Positions 1 to 6,763 of a stretch of DNA of 64,000 bases are shown here, one piece after another. The position numbers and the translations under genes were made by a program. Positions within the stretch are counted from its first letter, which is position 1, and every line of letters starts with the position of its first letter. The stretch is taken from contig CAYVRJ010000002.1 in the NCBI GenBank assembly GCA_964453645.1, positions 124,001 through 188,000 on the forward strand. The letters run 5' to 3'. This DNA is from CAYVRJ01 sp964453645. GTDB lineage: Bacteria; Bacillota; Clostridia; Christensenellales; JAWKQI01. The notes under the pieces are model-generated. The model saw nothing but the letters and a program-made list of their open reading frames with translations, was not told the DNA's origin and made no database searches.

Positions 1-244
1 AAAAATCACTTATAATATAATTGCAAATTTGCTTTGACTGTTCAAAATCTGCCACATTACACTGATAACATTTGGCAACTACGCCCCACTCCTTCGCTGC
101 AACGTCACACACCTCCATGGCCTTTTGCTCGTTGCCCGAAAATATAATGGCAATGTTTGCACCGTTCTTTGCAAACTCCAGCGCAATTTCTCTGCCGATC
201 CCCCGGCTTCCGCCTGTAATCACTGCCGTTTTTCCCTTTAGCAT
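1..244 (-). CDS. fabG: 3-oxoacyl-ACP reductase FabG, N-terminal part (cut by window edge)
   Basis: NADPH-dependent reduction of 3-oxoacyl-ACP in type II fatty-acid synthesis. Only the first 81 codons are inside the window. The translation begins MLKGKTAVITGGSRGIGRE, and the short-chain dehydrogenase nucleotide-binding motif TGGSRGIG lies at residues 10-17; an N-x-A-D segment (CNVAD) follows near residue 68. The catalytic Ser-Tyr-Lys part lies outside the window. It sits 11 bases downstream of fabK on the same strand, so it is part of the fab operon. fabD, often placed between fabK and fabG, is absent from this position. Many SDR enzymes share this motif; the fab context makes FabG the likely identity. 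Confidence 0.9.
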   Translation of the reverse strand, partial: MLKGKTAVITGGSRGIGREIALEFAKNGANIAIIFSGNEQKAMEVCDVAAKEWGVVAKCYQCNVADFEQSKQICNYIISDF

Positions 245-255
245 CTATACCTCTC

Positions 256-1200
256 TTACTTTACCCACTGATTTGCCTTGGATAAAATCCCTTCGGCCTC
301 AGCAAACATCTCAAGAATTATTTCCTTGGAAGACTGTTCCTTATTGATAAGACCAGATATCTGCCCTGCCATGAAACAACCTTTTTTGTCGTCTCCGTCA
401 ACCGCAGCTTTTAGTGCACCTTCTCCAAACTTTTCAAGCTCTTCGTTGGATATGGAACTGTCGTATTCCTTGGCAAAAAACTCTTTGGAAAAAGGAGATT
501 TTAGTGCACGAACCGGGTGGCCCAAACGCTTTCCCGTAGCAATGGTGTCGATATCCTTGGCCTTTAACACCCGATCTTTATACTCCCGGGAAATACAGCA
601 CTCGTTTGCAAGCAAGAATCTGGTTCCCACTTGTACGCCCACTGCGCCCAGCATCAATGCTGCTGCAATGCCACGGCCATCGGCTATGCCCCCCGCCGCA
701 ATGACAGGTATTTTTACACTGTCGCACACTTGGGGAATGAGAGTCATGGTGGTCAGATCGCCCACGTGTCCTCCCGATTCACCGCCCTCGGCGATTACGG
801 CACAGGCGCCACAGCGCTCCACCAATTTAGCAACACCAGTGGACGGAACAACGGGGATGACTTTAATGCCTGCACCCAGCCATTCCTTCATAAACCGGGC
901 AGGGTTTCCCGCACCGGTGGTGACAACGCTCACCCGTTCATGGGCCACAAGTTTAGCAACTTCTTCCACATGGGGGCTCATGAGCATGATGTTCACTCCA
1001 AATGGTTTGTCGGTCAAAGCTCTTGCCTTGCTGATTTCGCTCTGTACCACTTCTGCCGGTGCATTTCCCGCAGCAATGATACCCAGCCCTCCGGCGTTGG
1101 ACACAGATGCAGCCAAAACTGCATTTGCGATCCAAGCCATACCTCCCTGGAAAATGGGATACTCAATGTTTACAATTTCACAAATTGGCGTCTTAATCAT
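256..1200 (-). CDS. fabK: Enoyl-ACP reductase II, FMN-dependent (FabK)
   Basis: Catalyses the last reduction of the fatty-acid elongation cycle (trans-2-enoyl-ACP to acyl-ACP) with NAD(P)H and FMN. The 314-residue protein is a typical full-length FabK/nitronate-monooxygenase-fold TIM barrel: N-terminal FQGGMAWIA (residues 17-25), AEGGESGGH at 137-145 with the conserved histidine 145, and the flavin-phosphate loop AAGGIADG at 168-175. FabK replaces FabI in many Firmicutes. An AGAGGA-type ribosome site precedes the ATG. It lies between acpP and fabG. A 2-nitropropane dioxygenase has the same fold, but the operon makes FabK the better call. Confidence 0.95.
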   Translation of the reverse strand: MIKTPICEIVNIEYPIFQGGMAWIANAVLAASVSNAGGLGIIAAGNAPAEVVQSEISKARALTDKPFGVNIMLMSPHVEEVAKLVAHERVSVVTTGAGNPARFMKEWLGAGIKVIPVVPSTGVAKLVERCGACAVIAEGGESGGHVGDLTTMTLIPQVCDSVKIPVIAAGGIADGRGIAAALMLGAVGVQVGTRFLLANECCISREYKDRVLKAKDIDTIATGKRLGHPVRALKSPFSKEFFAKEYDSSISNEELEKFGEGALKAAVDGDDKKGCFMAGQISGLINKEQSSKEIILEMFAEAEGILSKANQWVK

Positions 1201-1219
1201 AGATTAACGATCCTCTTAC

Positions 1220-1435
1220 TTAGGATGCACTTTCGATGATCTTTTGCAAATCGCCAACCGTTTTGATCGCCTCTGTCACTTCAATAGAAACGCCAAATTC
1301 TTCTTCCAAATTCATAACTAGTTCAACCACATCAAGAGAGTCCAACTTGAGTTCGTCGAAGGTGGTTTCGGCGGTGATGGTGAGGCCATCTTCTTCCCTG
1401 TAGTCCTTTAATACTTGGATTATTTTTTCTAACAT
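1220..1435 (-). CDS. acpP: Acyl carrier protein
   Basis: Small acidic carrier whose 4'-phosphopantetheine arm holds the growing acyl chain. The 71-residue protein has the phosphopantetheine site LDSLDVVELVM, with the attachment serine at residue 33 and acidic helix II after it. It is slightly shorter than the usual 75-80 residues, losing a few residues at the N-terminus. It lies between fabH and fabK, as in other clostridial fab operons. A GGAGG-type site (forward cctcc near 1441) precedes the start. Confidence 0.95.
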   Translation of the reverse strand: MLEKIIQVLKDYREEDGLTITAETTFDELKLDSLDVVELVMNLEEEFGVSIEVTEAIKTVGDLQKIIESAS

Positions 1436-1474
1436 ATGATTCCTCCAAAAGTTTAAATTTATATCAACGGGTTT

Positions 1475-2437
1475 TTATGCCCAGTCGATAACGCAAGTGC
1501 CGGAGGTCAACCCTCCGCCAAAGGCCATGAGCATGATTCGCTGGCCAGTGTGTAATCGCCCCTCTGTGCTCATTTCATCCAAAAGGATGGGAATGGAAGC
1601 ACAGGATGTATTCCCATATTTGTGAATATTGATGGGAAATTTTTCTTCGGGTAGTTTTAATCTGGTACGGGCAGAATCGATGATGCGTTTGTTTGCCTGA
1701 TGTAACAGATAATAATCGATGTCGGCAGAAGAGATTCCCAAGGTTTCAAATGCAAGTTTACTCTCCTTTTCAACCATAGATACCGCAAACTTAAAGACAT
1801 CCTGTCCGTTCATGTATAAATAATACTCTGGAGCATTTTCTTTTGTGTTTCCAAAGGGTGTGCTTTGATAGTGGGTATTTAGAAAAATTGGCTGGGTATT
1901 TCCCTCCGCAGTTACGTGAATGTATTTTAATGCATCCCCCTTAGTGACAACACATGCCCCTGCCCCATCGCCAAATAAAACGCAAGTTCTTCGATCGCTC
2001 CAATCCACAATGTTTGACATCATTTCTGCACAGACGATCAGTATATTGTTTGCTTTACCTGCTGTAATAAACGTTGAAGCAACTTCCAAAGAATAAATAA
2101 AACCCGAACATGCAGCATTAATATCAAATGCAGGACACTTTGCACCCAATTTAGCTTGCAAAACACAAGCCAAAGAAGGAGTTATGTAGTCGCCCTGTAG
2201 GGTTGCGCAAATGATTAAATCAAGTTCACATGCGTCTAAGCCAGCTTTGTTAAGAGCCGAAGCTGCTGCGTTATATGATAAATCAGATAATGTTTCACCT
2301 TGGCTGATTCGCCTGTTGCCAATTCCTGTGCGGGTGGTGATCCACTCGTCGCTGGTCTCTAAAAATTTCTCTAAATCAGAATTGGATATTTTCAACTCGG
2401 GAACACAGTGCCCCGTACCAATGATGTTAAGACTCAT
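1475..2437 (-). CDS. fabH: 3-oxoacyl-ACP synthase III (FabH)
   Basis: Initiates fatty-acid synthesis by condensing a short acyl-CoA with malonyl-ACP. The 320-residue thiolase-fold protein shows the full catalytic triad: Cys110 in DINAACSGF, His246 in LLHQANKRI and Asn276 in YGNTS. The substrate-pocket segment TRTGIGNRR is at residues 35-43 and the C-terminus is the expected AFGGGLTSGTCVIDW. The start overlaps the end of the upstream marR-type gene by 11 bases, indicating translational coupling. Confidence 0.96.
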   Translation of the reverse strand: MSLNIIGTGHCVPELKISNSDLEKFLETSDEWITTRTGIGNRRISQGETLSDLSYNAAASALNKAGLDACELDLIICATLQGDYITPSLACVLQAKLGAKCPAFDINAACSGFIYSLEVASTFITAGKANNILIVCAEMMSNIVDWSDRRTCVLFGDGAGACVVTKGDALKYIHVTAEGNTQPIFLNTHYQSTPFGNTKENAPEYYLYMNGQDVFKFAVSMVEKESKLAFETLGISSADIDYYLLHQANKRIIDSARTRLKLPEEKFPINIHKYGNTSCASIPILLDEMSTEGRLHTGQRIMLMAFGGGLTSGTCVIDWA

Positions 2438-2885
2438 GATCGTATACCTTATCTTTAAAAAAATTACACAGTTTGTTGATGGCTTGCAGCAATACCTCTT
2501 TTTCTTCAGGTGAAAACTTGCTGCTGATATTGCGAATCATTCTCTGGTGAAAATAATTGTGCACCTTCTCTATTTTAGAACCCGACGGGGTCAATTCAAT
2601 CAAATAACACCGGGCATCCGACACAGATTGCTTCTTTGTGATAAAGCCCTTCTTTTCTAGTTTTTTTAGTGCAACCGTAACTGTGGGCACTGCCACATCC
2701 AAGAGTACGGCAATTTCACTGACCGTTGCACTGGCACCAAGTTTATTGACAGCTTCTAAGATATGCGCCTCCCCCACCGTTACAGGGTTCTCTGATAAAT
2801 GCTTGATGGATCGCTCTTCATATTTTAATATGTTGTTGAAGGTATCTACCAAAGCCTCATTTAACGCAACATCAAAATCGTCCAT
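2427..2885 (-). CDS. MarR-family regulator of the fab operon (FabT-like)
   Basis: A 152-residue winged-helix transcription factor. A helical dimerisation N-terminus is followed by the helix-turn-helix around residues 55-80 (ATVSEIAVLLDVAVPTVTVALKKLEKKGFI) and a wing (SVSDARCYLIELT). It is the first gene of the fab operon and overlaps fabH, the position of FabT in streptococci and of MarR-type fatty-acid regulators in clostridia. In those families acyl-ACP acts as corepressor. Here autoregulation is suggested by the palindrome TTAGTT-N5-AACTAA at 2922-2938, next to the predicted transcription start. The regulator class is clear; the FabT assignment rests on context. Confidence 0.85.
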   Translation of the reverse strand: MDDFDVALNEALVDTFNNILKYEERSIKHLSENPVTVGEAHILEAVNKLGASATVSEIAVLLDVAVPTVTVALKKLEKKGFITKKQSVSDARCYLIELTPSGSKIEKVHNYFHQRMIRNISSKFSPEEKEVLLQAINKLCNFFKDKVYDHES

Positions 2886-2900
2886 ACACCTAATCCTACA

Positions 2901-2957
2901 AAAAAATATCTGCCATAATCCTTAGTTTTACTAACTAACGGAATTATAGCAGATATT
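2901..2957 (-). terminator. Terminator-like hairpin with T-tract downstream of the chemoreceptor gene
   Basis: Inverted repeat with 15-base arms (2905-2919 and 2943-2957, one mismatch), followed on the minus strand by a run of seven T. It lies downstream of the chemoreceptor stop at 2984 and should end its transcript. The 5' arm contains the -10 box of the fab promoter, so RNA starting at that promoter would lack the arm and not form the stem. Confidence 0.55.
2922..2938. promoter_or_regulatory. Candidate operator, TTAGTT-N5-AACTAA
   Basis: Perfect 6-bp inverted repeat with a 5-bp spacer. It lies just downstream of the predicted -10 box (2943-2948), so a bound protein would cover the transcription start. 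It sits immediately before a MarR-type gene that heads the fab operon, which suggests autoregulation by that protein. No binding data are available. Confidence 0.55.
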
Positions 2958-2971
2958 AAAATATCTGTAAA
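2943..2971 (-). promoter_or_regulatory. Promoter of the marR-fab operon
   Basis: On the minus strand TTTACA and TATAAT are separated by exactly 17 bases. The spacer itself is nearly filled by a palindrome, CAGATATT-2-AATATCTG (2950-2967), a second possible operator. The -10 box also forms part of the 5' arm of the hairpin at 2905-2957. Confidence 0.75.
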
Positions 2972-2983
2972 GGTTATTTTTTA

Positions 2984-5014
2984 TTAGTATTTGCTGTACG
3001 CCCGGTCCTCTGAAAAACGAATCTTTTTCTCAACAGAAGGTTCTTCATAAACCAAATCACTGCTGTTCTTTAGTTTAAATTGAAGAATGGATTGCTTGAG
3101 CACGCTTGCCTGGGTGGACAACTCTTGGCTGGCCGCTGCACTTTCCTGGCTGGTGGCAGAATTGGCTTGAACCACTGTGGAAATCTGTTCAATGCCCGTT
3201 ACAATCTGCTCGATGGACATGACTTCCTCTTCGGTTGATCTGGATATCATCCTCAGATTGGCTGCCAAATCCTTGGTGAGTTTGGTGATGTTGTCCATAG
3301 TGACAACGGTATCCTGTGCATTTTTTGCCACAAGAGAAACGGAGCTTACAGTGCTTTCGATGAGTGCGGTGGTATCTTTTGCGGCAGCAGCAGATTTTGC
3401 CGCTAAGTTTCGGACTTCATCGGCAACCACGGCAAAACCTTTACCCGAATTACCCGCCCTGGCCGCTTCTACAGCAGCGTTGAGCGCCAATATATTGGTT
3501 TGGAAAGCGATGTCTTCAATCGTTTTAATAATCTTGCCGATTTCCGATGATTTGTTGTTAACCTCATTGATTTCGTTCATGAGGTTGTGCATCTGTGAGT
3601 TGGTCTTTTCCAATTCCGATTCTGCAACGTCGGTATCGCTGTCTGCTTTTTTAATGCTCTCCCCTGTGGTTTTAAACCGGTTGCGCATATCGGCAATAGA
3701 GGCGGACAGTTCCTCCACGGCACTGGCCTGTTCCGTTGCCCCTTGGGCCAGAGACTGTGCACCGTTAGAAACTTGATTGGAACCGCTGGACACCTGTTCC
3801 GCAGAAACTTCAATACTTTCAAGAGTTCTATTCAGCGATTCAAGAATGTTGTCTTGTGCAGTTTGAATGGGCAAAAAGTCCTTTTCGTATTCAAACTGAC
3901 GTTCCACTGTTAAATTACCCATTGCAACGTTGGTGAGTATGTTGGAAATATCCCCCACAACTGCCCTTAATTTTTGAATGACCACGTTGGTGGACTGGGC
4001 GAGAACAAAGGTTTCGTCCTTGGTATGAATGGAAAGTTCCTCACTTTTGAGATCCCCTTCGGACAGCAAGGTTATTCTGTCCACGCACTGCTTAATGGGT
4101 TTTGAAATGGAATTTGCGAGGATTGTTGAAACAACGATTCCAATAATTAATGCCAAGATCACCAGTACAATCGTGATGGTGATGGCTGTTTGGGTGCTGT
4201 CAAGAAACTCTGAAATATTCGCTGTAATGCCGATGGACCATCCCCGGCTGCCCAAGGGTGCATAAGAAATGACTTTATCTACTCCCTCGTACGTATAGGA
4301 GCCAACCCCCGTCTCACCCTTGATCATTTTTTTCTCAATATCTGCAAGTGATTGAAGTGCGGGGTTTGTCTTTGCATTTTCAATGACGTTGTCCGCTTTT
4401 ATTACCAGTTCATTATCGGGATGGGCAATGGTTGTCCCCAAATCATCAATAATAAATGCAGTGCCCGTTTCCCCTGTTTTAATGCTATTTGTAATGTTGG
4501 ATAAAAAGTCTGCGTTGAACATGATATAGACTACGCCGTCCACCACCTTATCTTTAAACACGGGAGCGGAGATGACCATAATCATTTTTTGATACACATC
4601 GGAGTAAAAGGGTTCGGAGGTATAGGGTTTGCCTTGCATGGCTGCAATGAAGAAATCGCGTTTAGTAATGTCTGCGTTTGCGGGATAAGCCATTCCGTCG
4701 ATACCTGCATAGCCTGCTGCATCAAACCCATAGATGGTTTTTTTGTCGTCTAAGATCTTTCCCTTATCTTCATGTGAGTAATCTGCTGAGACGAGCCTTG
4801 TGAGTTTTGATATTTCCAAGAGAAGCGTTTCATATTTTTGGATGTTTTGTTCCACATACCCTGCTGCTGTACTGGACGTTTCGCTGATGGTTTGTTTTAA
4901 AGTGCTGATCGAACTGTCATACATTAAAACAGATACAACGCCACCCACAATTGCCATAGACAAAACCAAAATAAGGCAAACACAGGTCAGGATCTTCATG
5001 CGTATAGTTTTCAT
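2984..5014 (-). CDS. Methyl-accepting chemotaxis protein with extracellular Cache sensor
   Basis: Transmembrane chemoreceptor that signals to CheA/CheW to steer flagellar rotation. The 676 residues show, in order: a membrane segment at about 8-30; a periplasm-facing double-Cache domain to about 275 (with FYSDVYQKMIMVISAPVF and the GWSIGITANISEF ending); a second membrane segment at about 278-302; a HAMP domain to about 360; and the cytoplasmic coiled-coil signalling domain. The hairpin tip EDIAFQTNILALNAAVEAARAG and EVRNLAAKSAAAAKD are typical. No C-terminal CheR-tethering pentapeptide is visible. The ligand cannot be inferred; Cache domains of this class often bind amino acids or other small organic molecules. 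It is monocistronic, with its own promoter at 5075-5103. The start has an AGAGGAG ribosome site. Confidence 0.93.
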   Translation of the reverse strand: MKTIRMKILTCVCLILVLSMAIVGGVVSVLMYDSSISTLKQTISETSSTAAGYVEQNIQKYETLLLEISKLTRLVSADYSHEDKGKILDDKKTIYGFDAAGYAGIDGMAYPANADITKRDFFIAAMQGKPYTSEPFYSDVYQKMIMVISAPVFKDKVVDGVVYIMFNADFLSNITNSIKTGETGTAFIIDDLGTTIAHPDNELVIKADNVIENAKTNPALQSLADIEKKMIKGETGVGSYTYEGVDKVISYAPLGSRGWSIGITANISEFLDSTQTAITITIVLVILALIIGIVVSTILANSISKPIKQCVDRITLLSEGDLKSEELSIHTKDETFVLAQSTNVVIQKLRAVVGDISNILTNVAMGNLTVERQFEYEKDFLPIQTAQDNILESLNRTLESIEVSAEQVSSGSNQVSNGAQSLAQGATEQASAVEELSASIADMRNRFKTTGESIKKADSDTDVAESELEKTNSQMHNLMNEINEVNNKSSEIGKIIKTIEDIAFQTNILALNAAVEAARAGNSGKGFAVVADEVRNLAAKSAAAAKDTTALIESTVSSVSLVAKNAQDTVVTMDNITKLTKDLAANLRMISRSTEEEVMSIEQIVTGIEQISTVVQANSATSQESAAASQELSTQASVLKQSILQFKLKNSSDLVYEEPSVEKKIRFSEDRAYSKY

Positions 5015-5074
5015 TTTATAATCTCCTCTTGAAAAATAAAAAGGTAAACACAGTTTCTTACTATCTTTTTAATT

Positions 5075-5103
5075 ATTTTACTGCATTATTCTACAAATTG
5101 CAA
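5075..5103 (-). promoter_or_regulatory. Promoter of the chemoreceptor gene
   Basis: TTGCAA and TAAAAT separated by 17 bases on the minus strand, about 60 bases upstream of the start codon. No SigD-type element was recognised, so this looks like a housekeeping promoter. Confidence 0.5.
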
Positions 5104-5148
5104 CAATTTTTACTAATTTACTAAAATTAAATTTCAACATATAGTATA

Positions 5149-5171
5149 AGAGAGCTAATAATTAGCCCTCT
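5149..5171 (-). terminator. Weak hairpin after dpaB
   Basis: Inverted repeat of 11-base arms, with one G-U pair on the RNA and almost no loop, directly after the dpaB stop. There is only a poor T-tract behind it, so termination may be inefficient. Confidence 0.4.
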
Positions 5172-5173
5172 AT

Positions 5174-5764
5174 TTAGTAAATCAGTGGTTGAAGTTGTTC
5201 GTTGTTTAAAGCCGCTTTGGAAGCTTCCTCAATTCTTAGCATATCCGAGACCAAAGACGTACACTTCTTCACACAATCATCTTGGGAGAAGGGGACAAAG
5301 AATATGTTCTTGGTGTTTAGTAAAATCCCCAAGTTTTTTGCATTGGCACTCAAAGCATCGTTGGTGGATACGGCGATCAACACGGGGCGTTCGTTGCGCA
5401 AGTGTGCTTTTGCGGCCATTGTCACAGGAGTATCGGTGACACCAAGGGCTATTTTTGCCATGCTGTTGCCCGTGGCAGGTGCGATAATCAATAGATCCAA
5501 CAGTTTTTTAGGCCCAATCGGTTCTGCTTCAACGATTGTTGTTATGGGTTTTTTCCCTGTAAGTTCCAGAAGTTTTTCGTGCAGATCACTGGCTTTCATA
5601 AACCGTGTATCGGTGCTGGCTGCATTAAAAGATAATATAGGAAAAACATCTGCTCCCTTACTGCACAGGTTCTTAAGTGCATCCAGCACAATTTCAAAGG
5701 TACAGTACGAACCTGTCATTGCAAAGCCAATTCGTTTATTTTTAAGTTCCATTTTCAGTTCCAT
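5174..5764 (-). CDS. dpaB: Dipicolinate synthase subunit B (SpoVFB/DpaB)
   Basis: Second subunit of the mother-cell enzyme that converts a dihydrodipicolinate-pathway intermediate to dipicolinic acid, the spore-core chelator needed for heat resistance. The 196-residue protein has the flavoprotein-like fold with GFAMTGSYCTFE near the N-terminus and APATGNSMAKIALGVTDTPV in the middle, both typical of SpoVFB. The ATG at 5764 is preceded by GGAGG (forward 5771-5775) at 6-base spacing. A second in-frame ATG at 5752 is created by a 12-base tandem repeat. The gene overlaps dpaA by about 20 bases. Together with dpaA it shows that the organism makes true endospores. Confidence 0.93.
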   Translation of the reverse strand: MELKMELKNKRIGFAMTGSYCTFEIVLDALKNLCSKGADVFPILSFNAASTDTRFMKASDLHEKLLELTGKKPITTIVEAEPIGPKKLLDLLIIAPATGNSMAKIALGVTDTPVTMAAKAHLRNERPVLIAVSTNDALSANAKNLGILLNTKNIFFVPFSQDDCVKKCTSLVSDMLRIEEASKAALNNEQLQPLIY

Positions 5765-6611
5765 TTTCGGCCTCCGTTTCGTCACTTCGTTGTATTACTT
5801 CAGCGATGGCTCTTCCTGCAGATTGGGGATAATACCTTCCCGGCAATCCCAATTCAATATAACTTCGAATGCCAAAGGATGCACAGGCGTCGAAATCCAC
5901 GCCATGGGGATAGGAAGCAAGGTCAATAATCAGTCCCCCTGCCCGCATGTTTTTGATACACGCTCTTGTAAGCACTGTTGTGGGGACGGTGTTCACCGCG
6001 ATATCATACTCATGAATAATATCTTCGATGCTTTCTGTGGACACATACCCCGGTTTTGTTAATTTCTCTGTTTGCCGAGTGGTTAAGGCTGTTTTTGTGC
6101 CATACCCGTTGAGAATCACTTGAAGAGCAGTTCCAATCCGCCCTGCGCCCACAATTAACACCGATGCTTCACTGGGAGCAGTGTCACATTTGTCAAATAT
6201 GGCGTGTACAGCCGCTTGCGCAGTGAGGTGTGCATTTCTCTGAACAAATTCTTCGTCTAAGAGATAGTCAACAGCAGTAGCCCCGCTTGCCTGAATTGAT
6301 TCCATTGCACGCTCATTAGCCATACCTAAAAACACCGTCTTTGCCGAGTGGGTTTCTAACAATTGTTCTAGTGTTACTTTTTCTTTGGAGTAGGGCGTTT
6401 TAATAAAGCCCTCCTTGTCGCAGTAGGGTATGGGGAGCAATAAAATGTCGCTGCTTCCTGGTTTTTTCATGGAAACCTTGTTGAGTTCCCTGCTGCACGG
6501 CAAATACAGTTCAAAACCCGATATGTTTACTCGATACCCGCTGAGCGCCAAATGCTTTGCAGCAAAGTATGAGCGCAAATCACCGCCTGATATGTGAATA
6601 TTCGTCTGCAT
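5742..6611 (-). CDS. dpaA: Dipicolinate synthase subunit A (SpoVFA/DpaA)
   Basis: NAD(P)-binding dehydrogenase-like subunit of dipicolinate synthase. The 289-residue protein has an N-terminal domain containing GGDLRSYFAAKHLA and a Rossmann motif VLIVGAGRIG at about residue 150, followed by the DpaA-typical LIIDLASYPHGVDF. The C-terminus ends in the repeated residues ENGTENGT, the product of a 12-base tandem duplication that also covers the dpaB start. It is the first gene of the pair. It is divergent from carB, and a SigK-like promoter is visible upstream, as expected for mother-cell expression. Confidence 0.94.
   Translation of the reverse strand: MQTNIHISGGDLRSYFAAKHLALSGYRVNISGFELYLPCSRELNKVSMKKPGSSDILLLPIPYCDKEGFIKTPYSKEKVTLEQLLETHSAKTVFLGMANERAMESIQASGATAVDYLLDEEFVQRNAHLTAQAAVHAIFDKCDTAPSEASVLIVGAGRIGTALQVILNGYGTKTALTTRQTEKLTKPGYVSTESIEDIIHEYDIAVNTVPTTVLTRACIKNMRAGGLIIDLASYPHGVDFDACASFGIRSYIELGLPGRYYPQSAGRAIAEVIQRSDETEAENGTENGT
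5745..5768 (-). repeat. 12-bp perfect tandem duplication across the dpaA/dpaB junction
   Basis: Two adjacent copies of the minus-strand 12-mer GAAAATGGAACT. In the dpaA frame they encode ENGT twice; in the dpaB frame they supply two successive ATG codons. A recent slippage-type duplication is the simplest explanation. Confidence 0.9.
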
Positions 6612-6650
6612 AACTTTTCCTCTACAATGCTAAAATAATCGTATTAATAA

Positions 6651-6677
6651 ATTATATGCCGAATATTGCGGGTTAGT
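6651..6677 (-). promoter_or_regulatory. Possible SigK-type sporulation promoter of dpaA-dpaB
   Basis: On the minus strand an AC dinucleotide (6676-6677) is followed after 17 bases by CATATAAT (6651-6658). This resembles the mother-cell SigK pattern AC-N16/17-CATAnnnTA. It lies about 40 bases upstream of dpaA; in Bacillus spoVF is SigK-dependent. The match is short and could be chance. Confidence 0.35.
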
Positions 6678-6688
6678 GAATTTTTTAG

Positions 6689-6717
6689 TTGAAATGCTTT
6701 TGACTTTCATGTATAGT
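6689..6717 (+). promoter_or_regulatory. Promoter of carB and the following genes
   Basis: TTGAAA-17-TATAGT, about 47 bases upstream of the carB start. Confidence 0.65.
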
Positions 6718-6763
6718 ATATAAAGTTAAAGTTTTAATTCATTGAACAGGAGTGATTCATCAA

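Noticed and set aside
278..1207. Long open frame of 309 codons on the plus strand opposite fabK
   Set aside because: Fully antisense to a confidently identified gene; the translation is Ser/Pro-rich with no family features and no ribosome site.
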